DNA from: Rhodobacter sp.
GTDB lineage: Bacteria > Pseudomonadota > Alphaproteobacteria > Rhodobacterales > Rhodobacteraceae
Direction: 5' to 3'
DNA length: 64,000 bases
Assembly: GCA_020250125.1 (NCBI GenBank)
Contig: JADCEL010000001.1
Span: 1-64,000 of the forward strand
The notes beneath the pieces were generated by a model. That model saw nothing but the letters and a program-made list of their open reading frames with translations, did no database searches and was not told the origin of the DNA. The stretch's first letter is position 1. The number at the start of each line of letters is the position of its first letter. The position numbers were made by a program, and so were the translations under genes. This document shows positions 28,372 to 37,835 of the stretch, piece after piece.

Positions 28372-29072
28372 GCGGTGATCCGGCCGCGCATCTTCTGGTG
28401 GTGGATGACGACGAACGCATCCGGGGATTGCTGCAGAAGTTTCTGGTGCGGGGCGGGTTTCTGGTGTCGGTGGCCCGGGATGCGGCCCAGGCGCGGCGCC
28501 TGCTGACCGGGCTGGAATTCGACCTGATCGTGCTGGATGTGATGATGCCGGGCGAGGACGGCATCGCGCTGACCCGCGATCTGCGCCGCCGCATGACAAC
28601 GCCGATCCTGCTGCTGACGGCCAGGGGCGAAACCGGCAACCGGATCGAAGGGCTGGAAGCCGGGGCGGATGATTATCTGGTGAAGCCGTTCGAGCCGAAG
28701 GAACTGCTGCTGCGGATCAACGCCATCCTGCGCCGCGTGCCGCAGGCAAGGGCCGCCGACGCGGGCCCGAAGGTGCTGCATCTGGGGGCGGTACGCTATG
28801 ACGTTGACCGGGGCGAGTTGTGGAACGGCGCAGAGATTGTGCGCCTGACGGCGACCGAGGCGGCCCTGATGCGCATTTTTGCCGCCCAGGCGGGCGCTCC
28901 GGTCAGCCGCGAGCGGCTGGTGGGCGATCCGGGGCGTGACGAAGGCCAGGCGCAGGAGCGGGCGGTGGACGTGCAGATCACCCGCCTGCGCCGCAAGATC
29001 GAGGCGGACCCCAAACAGCCGCGCTATCTGCAAACGGTGCGCGGTGCCGGATATATGCTGGCCCCCGATTGA
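28368..29072 (+). CDS. petR: OmpR-family response regulator PetR
   Basis: The 234-residue regulator has a receiver domain with the acidic pocket D13/D14, phospho-acceptor D57 (LIVLDVMMPG) and K106 (LVKPF), plus a C-terminal OmpR winged helix (QITRLRRKIEADPKQPRYLQTVRGAGYML). No histidine kinase is adjacent. In R. capsulatus this gene lies upstream of petABC (cytochrome bc1); here an HDAC-like gene follows instead. Confidence 0.9.
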   Translation: MSGDPAAHLLVVDDDERIRGLLQKFLVRGGFLVSVARDAAQARRLLTGLEFDLIVLDVMMPGEDGIALTRDLRRRMTTPILLLTARGETGNRIEGLEAGADDYLVKPFEPKELLLRINAILRRVPQARAADAGPKVLHLGAVRYDVDRGELWNGAEIVRLTATEAALMRIFAAQAGAPVSRERLVGDPGRDEGQAQERAVDVQITRLRRKIEADPKQPRYLQTVRGAGYMLAPD

Positions 29073-29077
29073 ACCGG

Positions 29078-29095
29078 CCGGGGGCTTTGCCCCGG
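29078..29095 (+). terminator. GC hairpin behind petR
   Basis: CCGGGG-GCTTTG-CCCCGG immediately follows the petR stop. It has no U-tract, but it resembles the hairpin core of the extragenic repeats at the window ends (GGGGGCTTTGGCCCCC). Weak terminator or repeat-derived module. Confidence 0.45.
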
Positions 29096-29136
29096 ACCAC
29101 CGGGGCATCCGGGCCGGAAGGTAGCAGCGCCGCAGA

Positions 29137-30084
29137 ATGACGGCGCAAGGGAGGGTATCCTTGGCGACGGCCTGTTATTCCCACCAGGACTGTGCGGCGC
29201 ATCTGACGCCCGAAGGGCACCCCGAGCAACCGGCGCGTCTGCAGGCGGTGGAGCGTGGGCTGGCAGGTCTGCCGCTGCTGCGGCTGGAGGCACCCCCGGG
29301 TGCCGGGGCTGATATCCTGCGCTGTCACCCGGCCGCCCATCTGGCACGGTTGCGCGCAGCCGTGCCGGTGGACCGGATCGTTGGACTGGACCCCGATACA
29401 TGGATGTCACCCGGCAGCCTGCAGGCGGCGATGCGCGCCGTCGGCGGCATCTGCGCTGCGGTTGATCTGGTGCTGTCAGGCGGGGCCGGTAATGCCTTTG
29501 TCGGCTGCCGCCCGCCGGGGCATCACGCAGAGCGCGACCGGGCGATGGGATTTTGCCTGTTCGGCACGGCGGCCATCGGGGCGATGCACGCGCTGGAGGT
29601 TCACGGGCTGTCGCGGGTGGCGGTGCTGGATTTCGACGTGCATCACGGCAACGGAACCCAGGACCTGCTGTGGGCGGAACGCCGGGTGCGGTTTGTCTCG
29701 TCCCACCAGATGCCGCTTTATCCCGGAACGGGCCAGGTGTCAGAGCGTGGCGCGCATGGGCAGATCGAAAACCTGCCGCTGGCCGAGGGGTCGGGCGGCG
29801 CGGCCATGTGGCACGCCTGGCAGCCGGCGCTGGAGCGGCTTCGCGCGTGGGGCCCCGAACTGATCGTGATCAGCGCCGGGTTTGATGCCCACCGTGACGA
29901 TCCTTTGGCAGGGCTAGAGTGGACAGAGGACGATTTTGCGCGGCTGACGGCGGCGATCTGCCGGGTTGCGGCGGACTGCTGTTCGGGGCGGGTGGTCTCG
30001 ACGCTGGAGGGCGGTTATGCTCTGCCTGCCCTGGCCGCTTCGGTTGCGGCGCATGTCGGCGAACTTGCAAGGAATGCCCGATGA
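29137..30084 (+). CDS. Histone deacetylase-family (acetoin utilisation type) amidohydrolase
   Basis: The 315-residue protein has class II HDAC-like signatures: the catalytic His pair in PPGHHAERD (129-130) and zinc ligands in DFDVHHGNG (D167, H169), with the third Asp in GFDAHRDDP. Bacterial members deacetylate polyamines, small amides or proteins; the substrate here is unknown. It overlaps xseB by 4 nt, which places it in the xseB-ispA-dxs operon. Confidence 0.9.
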   Translation: MTAQGRVSLATACYSHQDCAAHLTPEGHPEQPARLQAVERGLAGLPLLRLEAPPGAGADILRCHPAAHLARLRAAVPVDRIVGLDPDTWMSPGSLQAAMRAVGGICAAVDLVLSGGAGNAFVGCRPPGHHAERDRAMGFCLFGTAAIGAMHALEVHGLSRVAVLDFDVHHGNGTQDLLWAERRVRFVSSHQMPLYPGTGQVSERGAHGQIENLPLAEGSGGAAMWHAWQPALERLRAWGPELIVISAGFDAHRDDPLAGLEWTEDDFARLTAAICRVAADCCSGRVVSTLEGGYALPALAASVAAHVGELARNAR

Positions 30085-30320
30085 CCGCGAAGCCCATCGC
30101 AGAAATGACCTTTGAAGAGGCGATGACCGCGCTGGAACAGGTGGTCGGCGCGCTGGAGCGTGGCGATGTGGCGCTGGAACAGTCGATTGCCCTTTATGAC
30201 CGGGGGGCGGCCCTGAAAGAGCATTGCGCAGCCAAGCTGAAGGATGCCGAGGAAAAGGTGGAGCTGATCCGCGCCTCCGAAGGCCGCGTCGCCGGTGTGA
30301 CGCCGGTCGAGGGGCTGTGA
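30081..30320 (+). CDS. xseB: Exodeoxyribonuclease VII small subunit
   Basis: The 79-residue helical protein has the XseB core MTFEEAMTALEQVVGALERGD followed by LEQSIALYDRG. It binds XseA to form the ssDNA exonuclease VII used in mismatch repair and recombination. The start is fixed by the ATGA overlap with the preceding gene, and its stop overlaps the ispA GTG start. Confidence 0.94.
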   Translation: MTAKPIAEMTFEEAMTALEQVVGALERGDVALEQSIALYDRGAALKEHCAAKLKDAEEKVELIRASEGRVAGVTPVEGL

Positions 30321-31186
30321 GCTTTCCCGCAGCGCTGGCCCGCGCCGCCGGTGCGGCGCAGCGGCGGCTGGACGCCGCCCTTGCCGGCCGGGCCGACGAA
30401 CCGGTGGTCCATGCAATGCGCTATGCCGTGCAGGGCGGCAAACGCCTGCGGGCCTTTCTGGTGCTGGAAAGCGCTGCCATGCTGGGAATTCCGCCAGAGC
30501 AGGCGGTCAGTGCCGCCGCCGCCGCCGAGGCGCTGCATGCCTATTCCCTGGTGCATGACGATCTGCCCTGCATGGATGATGACGATCTGCGGCGCGGCCA
30601 GCCGACGGTGCATGTGAAATGGGATGAGGCGACGGCGGTGCTGGCGGGCGACGCCCTGCAGACGCTGGCGTTTGAACTGCTGACCGACCCGGCGCTGGGA
30701 ACGGCAGAGCGGCGCGTGGCGCTGGTGGCGTCGCTGGCGCGGGCCTCGGGCGCAGAGGGCATGGTGCTGGGGCAGGCGCTGGACATCGCGGCGGAAACGG
30801 CAGCGGTGCCGCTGACGCTGGCGCAGATCACGCGGCTGCAAGCCGCCAAGACCGGCGCGCTGATCCGCTGGTCGGCGCAGGCGGGTGCGCTGATTGCGGG
30901 GCAGGACCCGGGGCCGCTGGGGCGCTATGCCACGGCGCTGGGCCTCGCCTTTCAGATCGCCGACGATATTCTGGATGTCGAAGGCGATGCGGACAAGGCA
31001 GGCAAGCGGCTGCGCAAGGATGCAGGCGCAGGCAAGGCGACCTTCGTGTCCCTGCTTGGCATGGACGGGGCCAAGGCGCGCGCGCGTTCGCTGGCGGCAG
31101 AAGCCGGGGCGGCGCTGGCACCCTATGGCGGCCGGGCCGAAACCCTGATCGCCGCCGCCGGGTTCGTGATTGCGCGCGAGCGCTGA
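30317..31186 (+). CDS. ispA: Polyprenyl synthetase IspA (geranyl/farnesyl diphosphate synthase)
   Basis: The 289-residue trans-prenyltransferase has both aspartate-rich motifs: DDLPCMDDD (81-89) and DDILD (216-220). It condenses IPP and DMAPP to farnesyl diphosphate for quinones, undecaprenol and, in relatives, carotenoids. The start is a GTG inside the GTGA overlap with xseB, which agrees with the family N-terminus. It sits before dxs as a compact isoprenoid operon. Confidence 0.95.
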   Translation: MSFPAALARAAGAAQRRLDAALAGRADEPVVHAMRYAVQGGKRLRAFLVLESAAMLGIPPEQAVSAAAAAEALHAYSLVHDDLPCMDDDDLRRGQPTVHVKWDEATAVLAGDALQTLAFELLTDPALGTAERRVALVASLARASGAEGMVLGQALDIAAETAAVPLTLAQITRLQAAKTGALIRWSAQAGALIAGQDPGPLGRYATALGLAFQIADDILDVEGDADKAGKRLRKDAGAGKATFVSLLGMDGAKARARSLAAEAGAALAPYGGRAETLIAAAGFVIARER

Positions 31187-31207
31187 TTGCCCGCTGGAGG
31201 GGCAGGG

Positions 31208-33121
31208 ATGACCGATCGACCCGCGACGCCGATCCTTGACCGCGTGACGCTGCCTTCCGACATGAAGGCGCTGAGCGACCGCGACCTGCATCAGCTGGCA
31301 AACGAGCTGCGGGCCGAAACGATTTCCGCCGTCTCCGTCACCGGCGGGCATCTGGGGGCCGGACTGGGGGTTGTGGAACTGACCGTGGCCCTGCATGCCG
31401 TCTTTGACGCGCCGCGCGACCGGATCATCTGGGACGTGGGCCATCAGTGTTACCCCCACAAGATCCTGACCGGGCGGCGCGACCGCATCCGCACGCTGCG
31501 CATGAAGGACGGGCTGAGCGGGTTCACCAAACGGTCCGAATCGCCCTATGATCCGTTCGGGGCCGCGCATTCTTCCACCTCGATCAGTGCCGCGCTGGGC
31601 TTTGCCGTGGCGCGTGACCTGGGCGCGGGCGGTGGCGATGCAATCGCCGTGATCGGCGACGGATCGATGAGCGCCGGCATGGCGTTCGAGGCGATGAACA
31701 ACGCCGGACACCTGAAGAAGCGCCTGATCGTGGTGCTGAACGACAACGAGATGAGCATTGCCCCGCCGGTGGGGGCGCTGTCGTCCTATCTCTCACGGCT
31801 TTATGCGGAAGAGCCGTTTCAGGAATTGAAGGCGGCGGCCAGGGGGGCGGTCAGCCTGCTGCCCGAACCGTTCCAGACGGGGGCGCGGCGCGCCAGGGAA
31901 ATGCTGAAAAGCATGACCGTTGGCGGCACATTGTTTGAGGAGCTGGGCTTTTCCTATCTGGGCCCCATCGACGGACATGATCTTGACCAGTTGCTGCCGG
32001 TGCTGCGCACCGTCAAGGCGCGGGCGACCGGGCCGGTGCTGATCCACGTGATCACGAAGAAGGGCAAGGGCTATGCCCCCGCCGAGGCGGCGCGGGACCG
32101 GGGCCATGCGACCGCGAAGTTCGATGTCCTGACCGGTGTGCAGACAAAGGCCGTCTCGAACGCGCCCTCCTACACCAGGGTCTTTGCGCAATCGCTGATC
32201 CGCCAGGCCGAGGCGGACGAGCGCATTGTGGCAGTGACGGCGGCGATGCCCGACGGAACCGGGCTTGACCTGTTTGCCGGGCGGTTTGCAAAGCGCTGCT
32301 TTGATGTGGGCATCGCCGAGCAGCATGCCGTCACCTTCAGCGCGGGCATGGCCGCAGGGGGGCTGAAGCCCTTCTGCGCGATCTATTCGACCTTCCTGCA
32401 ACGCGGATACGACCAGGTGGTGCATGACGTGGCGATCCAGCGCCTGCCGGTGCGCTTTGCCATCGACCGCGCCGGGCTGGTCGGGGCCGATGGCGCGACC
32501 CATGCCGGGGCGTTTGACGTGGCCTTCCTTGCGAACCTGCCCGGTTTTGTGGTGATGGCCGCGGCCGACGAGGCGGAACTCGTGCATATGGTGGCCACGG
32601 CAGCCGTCCATGACGACGGCCCGATTGCCTTCCGCTTTCCGCGCGGCGATGGCGTGGGGGTCGAGATGCCGGTGCGCGGCGTGCCGCTGGAGATCGGCCG
32701 GGGCAGGGTGATCCGCGAGGGCGCGCGCGCGGCGATCCTGAGCTTCGGGGCACGCCTTGCCGAGGTGCTGACGGCGGCCGAGGCACTGGCGGCGCGCGGC
32801 ATTGCGCCCACGGTGGCCGATGCGCGGTTCGCCAAACCGCTGGACCGCGACCTGATCCTGCGGCTGGCGCGGAACCATGAGGCGCTGATCACCATCGAGG
32901 AAGGGGCGATCGGCGGCTTTGGCAGCCATGTGGCGCAGCTTCTGGCCGAAGAGGGCATCTTTGACCGGGGGCTGAAGTACCGCTCGATGGTGCTTCCCGA
33001 TGTCTTCATCGATCAGGCCAGCCCCGAGGCGATGTATGCCGTGGCGGGCATGAACGCCGCGCAGATCGAGGCAAAGGTTCTTGCGGCCCTTGGCGTGGCG
33101 GTGGTTGGGCTGCGGGCCTGA
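31208..33121 (+). CDS. dxs: 1-deoxy-D-xylulose-5-phosphate synthase
   Basis: This 637-residue thiamine-diphosphate enzyme joins pyruvate and glyceraldehyde-3-phosphate in the first step of the MEP pathway. The ThDP motif [18 protein letters not shown] runs on to LNDNEMSI. The transketolase pyrimidine domain ([15 protein letters not shown]) and C-terminal domain follow. The start is at [11 protein letters not shown] behind GGAGGGGCAGG; seven upstream codons are in frame but not conserved. It is 21 bp after ispA. Confidence 0.97.
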   Translation: MTDRPATPILDRVTLPSDMKALSDRDLHQLANELRAETISAVSVTGGHLGAGLGVVELTVALHAVFDAPRDRIIWDVGHQCYPHKILTGRRDRIRTLRMKDGLSGFTKRSESPYDPFGAAHSSTSISAALGFAVARDLGAGGGDAIAVIGDGSMSAGMAFEAMNNAGHLKKRLIVVLNDNEMSIAPPVGALSSYLSRLYAEEPFQELKAAARGAVSLLPEPFQTGARRAREMLKSMTVGGTLFEELGFSYLGPIDGHDLDQLLPVLRTVKARATGPVLIHVITKKGKGYAPAEAARDRGHATAKFDVLTGVQTKAVSNAPSYTRVFAQSLIRQAEADERIVAVTAAMPDGTGLDLFAGRFAKRCFDVGIAEQHAVTFSAGMAAGGLKPFCAIYSTFLQRGYDQVVHDVAIQRLPVRFAIDRAGLVGADGATHAGAFDVAFLANLPGFVVMAAADEAELVHMVATAAVHDDGPIAFRFPRGDGVGVEMPVRGVPLEIGRGRVIREGARAAILSFGARLAEVLTAAEALAARGIAPTVADARFAKPLDRDLILRLARNHEALITIEEGAIGGFGSHVAQLLAEEGIFDRGLKYRSMVLPDVFIDQASPEAMYAVAGMNAAQIEAKVLAALGVAVVGLRA

Positions 33122-33852
33122 GCAAAGGCGGCCCCGGACGAGCCGTGCCAACCGGAAGGCAGGCCCGCGCAGCCATCCGGCGAAGGCGGCCGGTGCCGAA
33201 GGATGTCGGGGCGCGGCGGCAGGCGATGCGCGCCGCGTCTTCCTGCAGGCGGTGCCGATGGTCATGACGGTCGATTCGGTTTCCAGCCGGGGCCAGCCAG
33301 TGACATGACCCTTCATCAGATCAATTTGCACCTGCATTGTGGCGGGCATTTCCATCGCAACGCCGCACAATTCACCATCGCCCTGAATGGCACGGCAATC
33401 GCACGGATAAGGGCATTCGCGCCATGCCGGCCTGCGCCGCCAGGAGGGGGGCTGCGGCATGGGGTGAAGCGGGGGGCAAAACCATCCGGGGGCTGGTTTT
33501 CCCGCCGAATGCTGCGACGTTCCGCGGGATTTCCGCCAGGTGGGCATGCCGCGCCGCACCCCGAACCGGTACCACCCGCGCAACGCAGGCCAGCGCCCGC
33601 CGCAGGGCCGGGGCGATGGCCCCGCCAGAGCGCACGGGGCCTGCGGAAAAGTTCCCGGTCTTCCGGCCGGCGGTCAATCCGGCTGGCACTTTTTCAGCGG
33701 CCTGCCAGCGGTCAGACTCCGGCGCGGGCCCCGGTGCGCCCCGGCGGGGATCAGGGCAAGCGGTTGTCACCCATCGGGGTTTGGTCCTGAAGCGGAATGC
33801 GCCAAACCCGCCCCAAAGCGGGATGCGGCGCGGGGCGGAGCTGATGATCAGG
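33122..33852. other. Gene-poor gap between dxs and tesA
   Basis: These 731 bp contain no gene I can defend. Around 33230-33400 the sequence is AT-richer, and one minus-strand frame (ATG at 33355, beginning MEMPATMQVQIDLMKG and continuing VTGWPRLETESTV) lacks the Arg/Pro bias of a shadow frame. It may be a small gene or gene remnant. The overlapping plus-strand frame from 33305 is equally unproven. From about 33590 the stretch turns into a GC-rich extragenic repeat. Confidence 0.5.
33600..33710. repeat. Extragenic repeat copy (dxs-tesA gap)
   Basis: The block TTCCGGCCGGCGGTC followed by TGGCACTTTTTCAGC is shared, with a few substitutions and 1-nt gaps, with 47610-47717 behind bztD. The left part (GCCAGAGCGCACGGGGC) also aligns loosely. 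The TGGCACTTTTTCAGC end block recurs at the left window edge and, inverted, near 63124. Confidence 0.7.
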
Positions 33853-34539
33853 TCAGCCCTTCGGCACGGCGGCCAGCAGGTTCAGCACCTGCGGTCCCAG
33901 CCCCTCGACAATTCGCGCCACCCCGTCCCGGTTGGGATGCAGCCCGTCGGGCTGGAGATACCGCGCCAGACTTGCGGGATCGGCCCCCTCCTTCAGCAGG
34001 GGTGCAAAGAAGCCCGGTGCCAGAAGCGCGCCGTACTGCGCCGCGAGATCGGGATAGATCGCATCGAAGTCGCGCTTGTACTCGGGGCCGTAATTGCCGG
34101 GCGCGGACATCGCCACCAGCAGCACGGGAAGCTTGCGGGCCTGCGCGCCCTGCAGGATCGCGTCCAGATTGGCCCGGCTGGCGGCGGGATCAATCCCGCG
34201 CAGCAGGTCGTTGCCGCCCAGCGTGACGATCATTGCGTCAACCTCCGGGGTCAGGGACCAGTCAAGCCGCGCCAGCCCCCCTGCCGTGGTGTCGCCCGAA
34301 ACGCCTGCGTTCACCACCACCACATCCTGCCCCTGCGCCGTCAGCCAGGCCTGCAGCTGCGGCACAAAGCCGTCTTCCTGCGGCAGGCCATAGCCCGCCG
34401 TCAGACTGTCGCCCAGGGCAACCAGCGTCAGGGGGTCAGCCAGCGCGGGCGTTGCAAGGGCACACGCGAAGGTGAGGTTGCGGATTGCGCGCAATGCGCC
34501 ATATCCCACAGATATGGTGAACTGCGGGGCAGCCTTCAT
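33853..34539 (-). CDS. tesA: SGNH/GDSL esterase (TesA-like arylesterase)
   Basis: The secreted esterase has the SGNH blocks in order: GDSLTAGYG (nucleophile Ser), GGNDLLRG, and DGLHPNRDG (Asp/His). A hydrophobic segment ending in ATPALA precedes the mature protein, which indicates periplasmic location. The start is uncertain. The ATG at 34539 overlaps the ATG of the divergent ABC gene, which is unlikely for two active genes. GTG (34509) or TTG (34494, giving a short classical signal peptide) may be the true start. Confidence 0.88.
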   Translation of the reverse strand: MKAAPQFTISVGYGALRAIRNLTFACALATPALADPLTLVALGDSLTAGYGLPQEDGFVPQLQAWLTAQGQDVVVVNAGVSGDTTAGGLARLDWSLTPEVDAMIVTLGGNDLLRGIDPAASRANLDAILQGAQARKLPVLLVAMSAPGNYGPEYKRDFDAIYPDLAAQYGALLAPGFFAPLLKEGADPASLARYLQPDGLHPNRDGVARIVEGLGPQVLNLLAAVPKG

Positions 34540-35227
34540 GACCGATCCGATCCTTTCGCTGCGCGATGCGCGCCTGACGCTTGCAGGCAATGCGGGGCCG
34601 GTCGAAATCCTCAAGGGGATCACGCTTGACGTGGCGCGGGCAGAGACGCTGGGGCTGGTGGGGCCGTCGGGTTCGGGCAAGTCATCGCTCCTGATGCTGA
34701 TGGGCGGGCTGGAGAAGGCCACCGGGGGTCAGGTGCTTGCCCTGGGCCAGGACCTGACTGCGATGAACGAAGACCAGCTTGCGCGCTTCCGTCGGGGGAA
34801 TATGGGCGTTGTGTTCCAGTCCTTCCACCTGATTCCGACGATGACCGCGCTGGAGAATGTGGCCGTGCCCATGGAACTGGCCGGGTTGCCCGATGCCTTT
34901 GACCGGGCGGCGGCGGAATTGCGCGCCGTGGGCCTTGCCGCGCGCATCGATCACTATCCCCGCCAGATGTCGGGGGGCGAGCAGCAGCGCGTGGCGCTGG
35001 CGCGCGCGGCCGCCCCCCGGCCCGCAATCCTGCTGGCCGATGAGCCGACCGGCAATCTGGACGGGGCCAACGGGGCGGCGATCATGGATCTGCTGTTCGG
35101 GCTGCGCGACCGCCACGGGGCGACGCTGGTTCTTGTCACCCATGCGCCGGAACTGGCCGCGCGCTGCGACCGGGTGGTGCGTCTGGCCGACGGGCTGGTG
35201 CGCGCCGATGACCGGAGGGCGGCATGA
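34538..35227 (+). CDS. ABC transporter ATP-binding protein (LolD/YbbA type)
   Basis: The 229-residue ATPase has Walker [10 protein letters not shown], the Q-loop VFQSFHLIPTMT typical of the LolD/MacB/FtsE group, the signature MSGGEQQRVALARA and Walker B ILLADEPTGNLD. It overlaps the following large permease by 4 nt, forming a YbbA-YbbP-like pair, often next to a TesA-type esterase as here. The function is probably lipid or lipoprotein-related export; the substrate is unknown. Confidence 0.92.
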   Translation: MTDPILSLRDARLTLAGNAGPVEILKGITLDVARAETLGLVGPSGSGKSSLLMLMGGLEKATGGQVLALGQDLTAMNEDQLARFRRGNMGVVFQSFHLIPTMTALENVAVPMELAGLPDAFDRAAAELRAVGLAARIDHYPRQMSGGEQQRVALARAAAPRPAILLADEPTGNLDGANGAAIMDLLFGLRDRHGATLVLVTHAPELAARCDRVVRLADGLVRADDRRAA

Positions 35228-37755
35228 CCCTGGCCGTCGCCGCCCGGATCGCCCGGCGCGAGTTGCGCGGCGGCCTGAAGGGGTTCCGCATTTTCCTGGC
35301 CTGCCTGACGCTGGGGGTGGCGGCAATCGCCGCCGTGGGGCTGCTGCGCGCAGCGATCGAGCGCGGTCTGCAGGATCAGGGCGCGGTGCTGCTGGGCGGC
35401 GATGCGGTGATGGAATTCACCTATCGCTTCGCCACGGAAGAGGAACGCGCCTATATGGCGCAGATCGCCACCCGCCTGTCCGGGATCGTCGATTTCCGGT
35501 CCATGGCCGTGGTCGGTGACGGCGATACGGCGCAGCGCGCGCTGGTGCAGGTCAAGGGCGTGGATGATCTTTATCCGCTGACCGGATCGGTTGTGCTGGA
35601 CCCCCCCGTTTCCCTTGCCAGCGCCCTGTCCGGATCCGGGGGTCTGCCCGGCGCGGTCATGGACAAGGTTCTGGTGGACCGGCTGGGTCTGGCGGTGGGC
35701 GACAGATTCCGGCTGGGCGTGCAGGAGTTCCGGCTGGGCGCGGTCCTGCTGCGGGAACCCGATTCGGTGGCGGGCGGGTTTTCTCTGGGTCCGCGCGTGA
35801 TCGTCCCGACGACCGGCCTTGCGAAGTCCGGCCTGCTGGAACCCGGAACGCTGTATGAGACCGAATATCGCCTTGATCTGCCCGACGGGGCCGACCTTGC
35901 GGTGCTTGAGGCGCAGGCAGAGGCCCGTTGGCGCGACAGCGGCATGAGTTGGTCCGACAGGCGCCGCGCCGCGCCGGGTGTGGAGCGGTTCGTCGACCGC
36001 ATCGGGTCGTTTCTGGTGCTGGTGGGTCTGGCAGGTTTGGCGGTAGGGGGCGTGGGCGTATCGGCCGCCGTGCGCGCCTATCTGGAAGGCAAGATCGCCA
36101 CCATCGCCACGCTGAAAACCCTGGGCGCCGAAGGGCGCACGATTTTTCAGGTCTATCTGCTGCAGGTCGGCGTGCTGACGCTTCTGGGCATCCTGCTGGG
36201 GCTGGGGCTGGCCAGTGCGCTGGTTCTGGGGCTGGCCGATGTCATTGCCACGCGCCTGCCCTTTCCGGCAGTGATTGCGCTTTATCCCGGCCCGCTGGCG
36301 GAAGCCGCGCTGTATGGGGCGCTGACGGCGCTGATCTTCACGCTTTGGCCGCTGGCGCGCACCGAAACCGTGCGGGCGGCGGCGCTTTACCGGGGTGGCG
36401 AGGGTACGGCGGGCCGGCCAGGGGCGGTGTATCTGCTGGTGCTGGCCGGGTTCGTGGCCCTGCTGATCGGGGCTGCCGTCTGGTTTTCCGGGGTGCCGTC
36501 GCTGGCGCTGGGGACCGCAGGCGGGGTGCTGGGGGCGCTGGTGGTCCTTGGCCTGGCCGCCGTGGCCGTACGGCGCGGCGCACGGCGGGCGGCGCGCAGC
36601 CATCGGGTGCGGGGCCGCAGCGCGCTGCGCCTTGCCCTTGGGGCAATCGGCGGGCCGCGGGAAGAGGCATCGTCGGTGATCCTGTCACTGGGGCTGGGCC
36701 TGTCGGTGCTGGCGGCCGTCGGCCAGATCGACGCGAATCTCCGGTCCGCCATCGAGCGCGACCTGCCGGAACGGGCACCGGCCTATTTCTTTGTCGATAT
36801 CCAGAACGATCAGATCGACGGGTTCCTGCAGCGGCTGGCCGACGATCCGGCGGTCAGCAAGGTGGAAGACGCACCGATGATGCGCGGCGTCATCACCCGG
36901 ATCAATGGCCGCCCGGCCCGCGAGGTGGCGGGTGAACACTGGGTGGTGCGCGGCGACAGGGGGGTCACCTTTTCCCCCGCCCCGCCACAGGGGACAACCG
37001 TGACGGCCGGCACCTGGTGGCCCAAGGATTACACCGGCCCCCCGCAGATTTCCTTCGCCGCCGAAGAGGCAGAAGAGATGGGGCTGCAGCTGGGGGACCG
37101 GATCACCGTCAATATCCTGGGCCGCGACATCGAGGCAGAGATCACAAGTTTCCGTCTGGTCGACTTTTCGACGGGCGGCATGGGTTTCGTGATGTCGATG
37201 AACCCGGCGGCGCTGGCGGGGGCACCCCACACCTACATCGCCACAGTCTATGCCGACGAGGCCGCCGAAGCGCAGATCCTGCGGGATCTGGCCACGGCCT
37301 ATCCCAACATCACCGCCATCCGCGTGCGCGACGCCATCGGGCGGGTGTCCGAGGCGCTGACCGCCATTGCCCAGGCCACCGCCTGGGCCGCAGCGGCAAC
37401 GCTGCTGACCGGGTTCATGGTTCTGATCGGCGCGGCGGCGGCGGGGGAACGCGCGCGCCTGTACGAGGCTGCCGTGCTTAAGACCCTGGGGGCAACCCGG
37501 GGGCGCATCCTGTTCAGTTTTGCGCTGCGTTCGGCGCTGCTGGGCGCGGCGGCAGGGATTGTGGCCATCCTTGCGGGCGGGCTGGCGGGCTGGGCGGTGA
37601 TGACCTTTGTGATGGAGGCCGATTATGCCTTTGAACCGGTTTCGGCCCTGGCCATCGTGCTGGGCGGGGTGATCGCCACGCTGGCCGCCGGCCTGGTCTT
37701 TGCCTTGCGTCCGCTGGCGGCACGCCCGGCGCAGGTGTTGCGGGCGCAGGAATAG
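35224..37755 (+). CDS. FtsX-like ABC permease (YbbP family)
   Basis: The 843-residue membrane protein has an N-terminal anchor, a long extracytoplasmic MacB-like domain and a first FtsX-type bundle (about 255-385). A central membrane segment, a second periplasmic domain and a C-terminal FtsX bundle (about 720-835) follow. The duplicated FtsX layout is that of YbbP. It is coupled to the ATPase upstream by ATGA. It probably works mechanically on lipids or lipoproteins rather than as a classical importer. Confidence 0.9.
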   Translation: MTLAVAARIARRELRGGLKGFRIFLACLTLGVAAIAAVGLLRAAIERGLQDQGAVLLGGDAVMEFTYRFATEEERAYMAQIATRLSGIVDFRSMAVVGDGDTAQRALVQVKGVDDLYPLTGSVVLDPPVSLASALSGSGGLPGAVMDKVLVDRLGLAVGDRFRLGVQEFRLGAVLLREPDSVAGGFSLGPRVIVPTTGLAKSGLLEPGTLYETEYRLDLPDGADLAVLEAQAEARWRDSGMSWSDRRRAAPGVERFVDRIGSFLVLVGLAGLAVGGVGVSAAVRAYLEGKIATIATLKTLGAEGRTIFQVYLLQVGVLTLLGILLGLGLASALVLGLADVIATRLPFPAVIALYPGPLAEAALYGALTALIFTLWPLARTETVRAAALYRGGEGTAGRPGAVYLLVLAGFVALLIGAAVWFSGVPSLALGTAGGVLGALVVLGLAAVAVRRGARRAARSHRVRGRSALRLALGAIGGPREEASSVILSLGLGLSVLAAVGQIDANLRSAIERDLPERAPAYFFVDIQNDQIDGFLQRLADDPAVSKVEDAPMMRGVITRINGRPAREVAGEHWVVRGDRGVTFSPAPPQGTTVTAGTWWPKDYTGPPQISFAAEEAEEMGLQLGDRITVNILGRDIEAEITSFRLVDFSTGGMGFVMSMNPAALAGAPHTYIATVYADEAAEAQILRDLATAYPNITAIRVRDAIGRVSEALTAIAQATAWAAAATLLTGFMVLIGAAAAGERARLYEAAVLKTLGATRGRILFSFALRSALLGAAAGIVAILAGGLAGWAVMTFVMEADYAFEPVSALAIVLGGVIATLAAGLVFALRPLAARPAQVLRAQE

Positions 37756-37835
37756 CCAACAGGCAGGCTGGACGGCACCGCCGATTTATGGCCGTTTTGT
37801 GCAGGCTGCCGAACCACAGTCACAAGGATGCCGAC

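Noticed and set aside
31793-33200. Minus-strand frame opposite dxs
   Set aside because: Shadow of dxs; only the short part near 33230-33400 looked protein-like and is reported separately.
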